This document shows positions 20,675-29,300 of a stretch of 64,000 nucleotides of DNA, in pieces. A program made the translations under genes and the position numbers. The notes under the pieces are model-generated. The model was not told the origin of the DNA. It did not search any database and saw nothing but the letters and a program-made list of their open reading frames with translations. Position 1 is the stretch's first letter. Each line of letters begins with the position of its first letter. Source of the stretch: Saccharomycopsis phalli (lineage: Eukaryota; Ascomycota; Saccharomycetes; Ascoideales; Saccharomycopsidaceae); contig CP073213.1 of NCBI GenBank assembly GCA_020342235.1, forward strand, positions 412,501 to 476,500, in the 5' to 3' direction.

Positions 20675-21006
20675 TGACGTACTTAGTGTTGTCTCTTCTC
20701 TGATGGGGACCTTGCACTAGTAGTAATAAATAAATAATAAGTAATAGTAGTAGTGAGCTCAGTAAGATACGAGGTATTATTGATAGTGCCGGGCTATCTT
20801 ACAAACGTATACTATATTTATTTTGAACTAAAGATCTTCAGGTCTAAACTAATATCTTTTATACCTGCATCTCTCACATATACGTGTCCACTGTGAGGTG
20901 GCGGAGCCATATTGCGTATCATCATAGATCGGCGCCTATGCTTCTCATGTTGCTTATTCCGCTTATCACGTGACCATCTTCTTGTATCATACTTCGTATG
21001 ACGTCA
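20675..21006 (-). mobile_element. Solo LTR-D
   Basis: A 332-bp LTR with ends TGACGTACTTAG and TATGACGTCA on the + strand and perfect target duplication AGTAC (20670-20674 and 21007-21011). It contains CACGTG. Its first 120 bp recur at 102-221. Confidence 0.92.
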
Positions 21007-21051
21007 AGTACTATCTGAACACAACCTTGATTATTCGTCACATACGTAGTA

Positions 21052-21365
21052 TGATGTACTAACAAAAAACCTTAGACTGTAATCAATCATAAGGAAAAAC
21101 TTAATACGTAAATACGGCCCACAATATTAAATAAATAATATTGTAGGTTCGGAGCACAGAACTATCAGTAGCTACTACAACAATTATACATTGTTCCAAT
21201 AGATATAAAATTCTGAACTAAATATTTTGGAGGCAGTAAATCCCTTTTATAAGGTATTATAGGTAGGGTAATACTGCTCCATCCGGTTGTAACCACATCA
21301 TCAATAATCGTGGTTACGAGACCAAGAACTCTGATAGGATAAGTACATTTCACTAATGTACGTCA
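21052..21365 (-). mobile_element. LTR-C, right arm of an inverted pair
   Basis: A 314-bp reverse-complement copy of 20295-20629, somewhat shorter through a small gap. It abuts LTR-G at 21366. Confidence 0.8.
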
Positions 21366-21643
21366 GTTATGAAGGTATGCATCGCGATATCTGGAGGGTA
21401 TTGGATGAAGTAATTAGAAGTGGCGCAGCAACTGCTTACGGGAGGTAGCGTTAGTCTATCTACCTTAGGTAGCATCGGGCTACCCTACTTAGGAAAGAGT
21501 ATAAATATGAAGGAAATACAATATGGAGAACAACCAAGGATTTGGAGATCAACTTACAACTTATATTCTGTAGTTAGCGTATCTTGTATTGCTAATTGGA
21601 TTGTATAAGTGATATAACGAACCCATCGAACTAATTTCGTTAT
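21366..21643 (+). mobile_element. Solo Ty3/gypsy LTR-G
   Basis: A 278-bp sequence nearly identical to the gypsy 5' LTR at 12446-12726, with GAGTATAAATATG as its TATA region. The shared ends are GTTATGAAGG and TTTCGTTAT, not the usual TG..CA. Confidence 0.88.
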
Positions 21644-21649
21644 GAATAG

Positions 21650-21943
21650 TGTAACGATATAAGTTCAGGTGGGCGTGGCACGTGATAATATGGTCATGTG
21701 GACATGGCACGTGATAATGATTTGGTAATGGGTGAATGGTTAAGGAGACGTGGTAATCCCACGTGGACGATAAGGTTAGGTTTACCCTACTTAAGAGAAT
21801 GATAAATAGAAAAGAGAACAACATGAACGGTACTGGTATTCTGAGCTCATCTTACAACTTATACATTGTAGTCAACAGGCCTTGGGCTGTTGAATAAGGA
21901 TTATATGTGTTATAACGATTAGCCCGAACTAAATTCGTTATAA
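21650..21943 (+). mobile_element. Candidate LTR related to LTR-G
   Basis: It begins TGTAACGATATAAG and ends CGAACTAAATTCGTTATA, the end closely resembling that of LTR-G (CGAACTAATTTCGTTAT). Its middle shares the start of the transcribed part (CTTACAACTTATA) but the U3 differs and holds three CACGTG motifs. Probably a sister gypsy family. Confidence 0.65.
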
Positions 21944-21992
21944 ATAGGGAAATTTTCTTCATTTGTAACAAAGAAAATGAATGGGACATCCC

Positions 21993-22090
21993 TGACGTAC
22001 TAAAAACATCCTTAGATTATGATTGTTCACAAGGTAAAGCTCAATACGTAAATATGGCATATGATATTGTTTGGAGCGAAGAGGTAGTAA
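21993..22090 (-). mobile_element. Decayed LTR-C relic
   Basis: About 100 bases are alignable with the end of LTR-C at 21052 (TGACGTACTAA, CCTTAGATTATGATTGTTCA, AATACGTAAATATGG) but with many differences. It is an old copy, and its other end cannot be placed. Confidence 0.5.
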
Positions 22091-23140
22091 TCATGATAAT
22101 ATTTATTGATGTAGATTGGGCTTTCGAGCCCAAACACAGATACATAAAGGAATTTGTCGATGTCTAAATCCTCTTCCATTGAGTGTGACATCGTTACAAA
22201 CTTATACTCAGATATTTAGTTAATTATAGATGAGTTTTGTTCCTTTATAAGTGAATAATCGGAACGGTAGTGATGATTAGATTGATTTAGTTGTTCCCTT
22301 GAACTACGGAAATATCCTCTCTTTATAGGATTGCTTCTCCGTTATAGGTGTCTTACTTGTGGTTCTCAACCTCAACAGAATTACTAATGCTACTTAAGCT
22401 CGCATCTATTTCTAAGATAAGGCGAAGCTTATAGGATTCTACTCGTCTGTGCTGGACCGGTAGTTTTCCCTTTTTGTTACAGCACGTTAGTAGAGCTACC
22501 GAGTTACTACCTTGGGGAGGGGGTGGCTAAAGTCACCTCCAAAGATCCAGGCGAAAAGCACATTGCTCCTCCAATTCTCATCATCTTACACATTTACAAG
22601 CTCCTTAAAGATCAGGACGAAAGTTTTTATTCCCATACAAAAGGTTCTCTCTCGACTCCAAAATTAGCGGCGCCATCCTTAGTTTTTTAGAGGGTGAAAT
22701 ATCAATCTCATCTTCCGGGAATCTAGTATAGCTATAGAAGTAAATAAGCGTATTATTATTATTAGACGATTACCCAGCTAATCATTACAGAACTAGTCAT
22801 GTGTTCTGTTAGCATTCACCAACATCCTCACTGAAGACTAACGAAGAATACCTTAGCATATCGATTATTTGGCATATTATATGAAAATATCAAAAATGAA
22901 TGTTTTGAGTGGTCAGTTACAAGAATTACAGAGCATACCCAATATTCTTCCGACTCTTGGTATGCTTTCGCTTTGAGCTAAGCTTACAATGCGAAGCGGC
23001 ACCTATACCCATAATAAATAAGAACATTTAGACTATAATCATCTTAAGCACTGAGAAAATGCTTTTATATATGAAATAAACCCACTAGTATAAATAATAT
23101 AACAACAAGGCAACGTCAAATTAGGCCACATTTATACAAA
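22091..23140. other. Intergenic, no gene seen
   Basis: AT-rich DNA with a short (TTA)n run near 22752. A stretch near 22460-22500 loosely resembles, in inverse orientation, 34095-34130 and may be an ancient LTR remnant. No coding sequence is supported. Confidence 0.5.
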
Positions 23141-23770
23141 CTAGCTGCATAACTTACTATTTATATACTCAACCAATTTATTCTTATCAGACTCCAAATC
23201 TTTATACAGTAATCTCCGATCTAAACAAAACAACGGAATTTTGAGCTCTTTTAATTGGACTTCAAACCGCTTATTCATAACCTCAGCCTGCAGATATATT
23301 CTTGACTTTTCCTGCATCACTGCCATGCTGGTTTGGAGAATCTTTTCCAGGATGACTTCCTGAGATAAACTGAGGTTAGATAATAAACGGCACATTGAAA
23401 CAGCTACTTACTTGTTTATATCTCGTACCTTTCTAATGTCCACGGCGATTACATCCAACAATTCTTGATGCCATTTCAGTTCCAACACACGTTGCTGATC
23501 AACAAGCCTCTGAAGATTCGAAACCATCAATGGATTAGAGAATACATGATCGTCACAATACTTCTTTGCAATTAAATATGAGCTAATCTTATAGACCACA
23601 AGCGGACGACCCGAGGCACCAGCGACGTCGAGCAAAAAGTCGCTTAGCTCTTTTTGTGAGTTAGATACTTGGGCAACAAGGAATTCAAATTCAGCCTGTT
23701 TGACACTATCATGTGCAAGTTCATTTCGTATTCGCACTAATGCCTCCTTGCTGAACCTGGATTCATCCAT
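23141..23770 (-). CDS. Unrecognised 195-aa coiled-coil protein, one 42-nt intron
   Basis: I do not recognise this gene. Exon 1 is 23770-23412 and exon 2 is 23369-23141. The 42-nt intron (23370-23411) starts GTAAGT and ends CTAAC-CT-CAG. Removing it joins the exons in frame, giving ...RDIN-NLSQEVILEK..., whereas without splicing both halves stop at once. The first ATG in frame (MDESRFSKEAL) is used; upstream codons lack an ATG. The protein has no signal peptide or membrane segment. It is rich in Leu, Lys and Glu with heptad-like stretches (about residues 75-170), suggesting a helical subunit of a complex. The gene is free of transposon similarity and lies between the retroelement nest and another - strand gene. 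Confidence 0.75.
23370..23411 (-). other. Intron of the 195-aa gene (42 nt)
   Basis: 5' GTAAGT, branch CTAAC two bases before the final CAG. Phase 2, and in-frame joining supports it. Confidence 0.8.
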
Positions 23771-24250
23771 AAGAAAATATCCACGTGACAAAATACTAAT
23801 GTAACCATTGAAGCCTAGTATCAGTGGTACTAACCCTGGTTATAACGCATGGTGTGCGTGTTGTGAAGTTAAAGAACTAGCGATGAGCTTAGCTGTATGC
23901 CATTGCAACACAAAGAATGACGCACCAAAAACCATGTATGTTTGTCAAAGAAAGAAATAAGACTGAGTTCTAAAACTGTTGCGGTGGTTACAAAGAACCG
24001 ATAGGCAATTGCGGTGAATCTTAGGAAAGACTATAGATGGACGGTCTAGTACTGTATAAAAGAATTAATATTTTTATACTGGTTACTATTGTAATGAATA
24101 CTTTAGAAGGTAATAATAATAATTAAATAGTTGAGTGCACCCAGTTAACAATCACTTGGACAGTATTTGCTGAACTCAGTGTATTTCACGTGACTACAAT
24201 TGCATTAATCATCAATACCATTACATCACATAAACAATACCACGTGATCT
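23771..24250. other. Intergenic region between two - strand genes
   Basis: Holds the promoter of the 195-aa gene and the 3' flank of the 298-aa gene. There is a short (TAA)n run at about 24110-24125. No gene seen. Confidence 0.5.
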
Positions 24251-25147
24251 TCATCGTGGCTTGGACTCTACGGCACGACGCTTGCCTGCGGTTGTGGAAG
24301 GATCTGGCTCGTAGTCCATCGACTTACGTTTTAAGCTTGCCAACAGTGTGTAGTCATGTTTATCCGTGTTTTCGTCCTGGTACGGTTTATTGCTCAATTT
24401 TCCGTGCGCCTTTGAACACCAGGCCTGGTTGGCTTTGGCAATCATCTTAGATTTTTTCATAAGATCGCTTCCAGCCGCAATTTGTCTCTTCTTTTCGTCA
24501 CCCATATTGGGCTGCTCCTTCTCGCTATTTGCAAGTCGCGACCGCTTCATCCCATCAACAACCACCCGCCAATCAGCACTCTCGTCCTTGAGTGTATGCG
24601 TCACCGCAGCCTCATGTTTAAGCTCCGAGTCAAAAGGCGCATGTTCGCTGTGCAAATCGTCCAAGATCCGTCGGAATGCTTTGAGCTGCGGTTTCCACGG
24701 TGACCTCTGCACGACGCGTCGCGTCTGGCTCCTATCATCGGAAAAATCTTTTTCCTCGCCATGATCCACCTTATCCTCTGATCGCTGGCGGAACTTGCCG
24801 GCAAATCGCGCCACCTGCTTGTGTCTCCAGTTATCATTAAACACAAACACCGCCCTGGTGCCCGTGTCAATCCCCGGTCGCCGCTCCTCCTCTACATCAG
24901 ACCAGGGTTCTTCGTCCTCCAAAGAGTCTACGGGCCTGACCTCGTCGTAGCAGCCACTACGCTGCCGTCGTTTGTATGGCGACGCGAGAAATCCAAGTAC
25001 TTTGCGATTGAACGTCTTTTGTGGTTCGTCGGAGACAGATACGCTCGGCGATATTGGCGTCGATGGCGCCGTGCTGATGTTGCCGTCCTCAGCTAGGCTA
25101 TGGAGATACTGAACACTCCCGTTGCTAGTCGTGCTGACTAGTCGCAT
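24251..25147 (-). CDS. Unrecognised 298-aa basic, mostly disordered protein
   Basis: A clean open frame from ATG at 25147. The N-terminus is Ser/Thr/Pro-rich with SP and TP sites (STPISPSVS), followed by a basic cluster (SPYKRRQRS), an acidic patch (DSLEDEEPWSDVEEE), and a Lys/Arg-rich C-terminal half with possible nuclear signals (GDEKKRQ, SLKRKS, GKRRAVESK). There is no membrane span or known catalytic motif. The composition suggests a nuclear, phosphorylation-regulated protein, but function is unknown. Codon use resembles neighbouring host genes (GC-richer than the gaps), which supports that it is real. It is divergent from SEC7 across 1.16 kb. Confidence 0.65.
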   Translation of the reverse strand: MRLVSTTSNGSVQYLHSLAEDGNISTAPSTPISPSVSVSDEPQKTFNRKVLGFLASPYKRRQRSGCYDEVRPVDSLEDEEPWSDVEEERRPGIDTGTRAVFVFNDNWRHKQVARFAGKFRQRSEDKVDHGEEKDFSDDRSQTRRVVQRSPWKPQLKAFRRILDDLHSEHAPFDSELKHEAAVTHTLKDESADWRVVVDGMKRSRLANSEKEQPNMGDEKKRQIAAGSDLMKKSKMIAKANQAWCSKAHGKLSNKPYQDENTDKHDYTLLASLKRKSMDYEPDPSTTAGKRRAVESKPR

Positions 25148-26310
25148 GCTTAGGGAGCATGTGTATTACGAAGATCAAACGATTTAGGCCGGGTAAATGA
25201 TGTGTGTCATGTGATGTGACACTCGGCAATGGACATGTCAACAAGCAAAGGATAATAGTCAATGGAATATGGCAATGGAATATGTATTCACGCGCCACAT
25301 ATGTATGTTTTGTTTTGGTATTTGTACTGTATTCAATCATGCCTACTTTTCCCCTTATAATTCAACATCGGTAAGTTGCAATTATGGCCATTATCCCGCG
25401 ATATTGCCTCTATTTTATAATACCAAAAATGGCCAGCTGGAAGCAGTAATTGGGTCGACAGTGTTGGCCACAAATGATACACCCACAGGAAAAACATACC
25501 CCGGTGTCGATATTCTTAAATAATATTTTTCAATCTTTTACTGTCAAGTAGATGTCAAAATGCAGGAATATGACTTTAATGACAGTCCAATGCCATGCAG
25601 ATTATGTCGGCATGCAGTAGTCAAATCAGAATCATATCAGTGCTGTAATAAAAATTGAATTGGAGAATACCGAGTATCTAGAAACAAGGCTAATATCAGT
25701 AACACGTTGCTATATTAATTCCTTTCGGAATACTCACGCCGACTACTGTATTTTGCGCTTTACCATTAAAGTCGCTAAGTTGATGTTGCCCTGAAATACC
25801 ATCTACTGGAATATATGGCGACATATTGTTGTAATAATTGAATTGCCCAAGCCTAGATGTAAAAAGCAACCGGTTATTAATATAATACCACTCAATTATT
25901 CCACTCTTTGCCCCTCATTATAGTCCCAGTTATATGAACAAATGTACACTCTTGGAAAACGCTGTTTATAAATTCTTTTTGAAATCAAAGACTGATTTAT
26001 ATATTGGCTGTAATTTACATGCTACTTGTGGACACTCTGAATTCTTTTCACATACAAAAGACTTGTACCCATGTTATGAATGCTTATATTCAACCCAGAC
26101 AACATTAAATAGTATTTTTCACATATAAAAGGGCGCCTTTCAGAATAGCGGCATTATTAGTTGATTTATAAAGAGAAAGTCTCCGGTTGGAATCTGGTAT
26201 TATAGATTTCAAGCCAGTACCAATCACCGACCATACATTCCAGGGCACACAACCTCGACAGGGTAACCATATACTTGGACAAATGTCGATCCGGTTTGAT
26301 AGATTCACCC
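25148..26310. other. Long divergent intergenic region upstream of SEC7
   Basis: AT-rich, with no repeat or gene recognised. It contains the promoters of the 298-aa gene and SEC7. Confidence 0.5.
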
Positions 26311-29300
26311 ATGAATCAAAATAAAGACGAGAGTTCTACCAACGGGGTGGACCAGAATAAAATTAATGGCAATGAGAATGGTGAGAAATTAGAAGATAGT
26401 AGCACGAGTCTAGGTGACTTTGGAAAAGAAGATGAAGGTAAAGAGGCCAATGGCGAATCAAACGAGGCACAGGCCAATGGCGCATCAGACAAGGTAGAAG
26501 TAGCAAAGATGAACACGGATAAGGAGGATAATGGTGTCGATGGATCGAAGGACGCGGGATCTCCAATTAAAGTGGAATCATTGGAAGATGGTGCTGTGGG
26601 CTCTACTTTAGAGCTGCCTGCTGTTTTAGAAAAGTCATTGGCAGAGACACCTATTTTGAATGAAGGGGCGGTCAAAGATTCTGCTAATACGTCCACAAAT
26701 GAGTTGAAGGACTCCTCTGCAGGGCTAGAACCTTCGAGAAAGTCCTTTTCCGAGCCTACTACGCCAGAAGTTCCAGACCGCGGACCAAATGCCTCTCATG
26801 AATCAGCAACTCCAAACGTGCCAAACATCTCGAGTGTCAGTGTTACTGAGCTGCCCAACTCGCAGGAATCCCCGCGCAACATACCTGATACTGATAGTGT
26901 GCCGATTGTGTCGTTTCGGCCGTCGAATACGGCTACACTTAATGTGCTTGGGAAACTTTTCGAGGCGGGGAACACCAAGCCACTCAAGCTTGGTAGTCAG
27001 GACAAGGAGCGAGTACAGGCGTTGGCCAAGACGATTGGGTCGGGTGAGATTCCGCTTATTGCGATAGTGGAGGCGTTGCAAGGGGCATCATCGAATTTGG
27101 GCTACAAGGTGTTGCTTGTGGATGCGATCAGCAAGATATACACGTTTGAGAACGTGAAGAGTGACTTCAACAATGTGAATTACAAAGTGTACCGGAAATA
27201 TAGCGACTTGTGCATTGATGTGATGAGCAGCATGTTCAAGGATGAGACCGACGACCACATTGAGTTGCAGATTGTGAAGACGATTGTCAACATTATATTG
27301 AACGACAATGTGGAGGTGCACACCAGCAAGTTGCTTGAGGGTATCCGGTTGATATACAACATCTTCATCTTGACGGTCAACGAGAACATCAAGTTGATTG
27401 CCGAGGCGACCTTGACCCAGATCATCGACTACTATTTTCTGGAGGCTGCCTCCCAGGCCGACGAGACTGAGTTGGACGCTCCAAGCATCGAGCCGACGGA
27501 AAACCGTGGGGTTGTTCCGGTGGCACTCAACAACTTGGAGTCGCTCAACAACTTGGACGACCAGAAGTTTGGCGAGGAGTCGTCGGAAGCCAATCTCTTT
27601 ATCAAGGACTGCTTTCTTATTTTCCGGGCAATGTCGAAGCTTTCGACTAAGCCGATTGACGAGAAGTTTCTTGATGCCCGGTCAACCGCAGTACGGTCCA
27701 AGTTGTTGTCGTTGAAGGTACTCCATCTGATTTTGAAGAACCACATTGCGGTGTTTCTCAATCCAAAGATTACGATTTCGTCGACCATCAGCGACGAAGA
27801 CATTCCTTTTGTGCAGGCGATCCGCAACTACCTTCTCCTTGCGTTGACCAAGAACTCGGTGTACCAGTTGAACGAGCTCTACTCGGTGTGCCTCGACATC
27901 TTTTACATTCTTATTGCGAACCTCCGCCAGGAGTTTATCAACGAGATTCCGCTCTTGTTCCAGGAGATTTTCTTCCCGATTGTCGAAATGCCGCTTCTGA
28001 CCGCGTTCCAAAAGAAGTACTTCTTGCTCATCATCAGCAAGCTTGCAAATGACCCACGGCTCTTGATTGAGTTCTACCTCAACTTCGACTGCTCTGCAGG
28101 CCGTCCCAACATCGTTGAGTCCATCATCAACTTCCTCATCAAAACAGAAAATCACAACATGCGCCGCCACAAGGACGCAAAAGGCGACCCGGCTAGTCAC
28201 GACGACTACGATACCACGTGTCTCAATTGCATTGTGAGCATTCTTCGGAGTTTGAACGGCTGGGCCAAGTCGAATGATGATGCGGTTGTCGATCCCGAGG
28301 AGGAGGAACCAGTGTCGCCAATGGCAGCATCTTTCGACGCGCTCGAGGTCGATGCGCTCAAGAAGCGCAAAACCCAGTTGTTTGAGCTTGTTGGCCAGTT
28401 CAAGGCCAAACCACATAAGGCAGTACAGAAGTTCATTGACTCGGGGTTCATCAGCTCGGACAACCCCAGCGAGGTGGCCAAGTTTTTGTTTGAAAACAAC
28501 AACATCTTGGACAAAAAGGCACTTGGAGAGTATCTTGGCGAGGGCACAACGTATACCAACGAAGTAATGTACGCGTTTGTCGACCAGTTTGAGTTTGCAG
28601 GGTACAAGTTGATCGACGCTCTCCGGATGTTCCTCCAGGAGTTCCGGCTACCAGGAGAGAGCCAGAAGTTGGACCGGATCATCATGAAGTTTGCCGAGAA
28701 CTACTACAAGTCGCACGAAAACGGGATGTTCAGTGCCACCACGCTTTATGTGTTTTCGTTCTCGGTAATGATGTTGAACACCGACTTGCACAACAGCCAG
28801 GTGAAACACCACATGACGCTACAGGACTTTATCAAGAATAACCGTGGCATCGACGACGGCAAAGACTTGCCCCAGAGCTTCTTGGAAGACGTCTACAGCG
28901 ACATCCTGTCCAACGAGATAATAATGAAGTCCGAGCATCAAGAGGCCATGATCAAGGGAACAGCAAAGAGCATATATGCAGGGACCGGCGGGCTCTTTAG
29001 CAGCAACAGCACCACCAAAGAGTACATTGCCCTTGTCAAGGAGCTCTCGTCAAACACCGAGAAGGCGTTCAAGCGGTCTGGCGGCAGTCCGAAGTTCCTC
29101 GAGGCAAACCATCTGAAGTACGTGCGGTCAATATTCAACAATTTGTGGATGTCCTTCCTTGCGGCACTAACGCCTTCGTTCCAGGAGTTCAGCAACAAGA
29201 CCATCACCCGGTCGTGCTTGGAGGGCATCAAGTTGTCCATCAGCATTGCATGCACGTTTGGGCTTGAGGATGCAAAGAAGGCGTTCCTCAACGGATTGCT

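Noticed and set aside
20295-21365. Foldback DNA transposon
   Set aside because: The arms have LTR features (TG..CA ends, TATA box, a single orientation each) and the middle is an independent solo LTR with its own target duplication.
26275-26310. Longer N-terminus for SEC7 and similar upward extensions of PPT1, YKU80, the dehydrogenase and the 195-aa gene
   Set aside because: The extensions begin at TTG, not ATG; eukaryotic starts were placed at the first suitable in-frame ATG.
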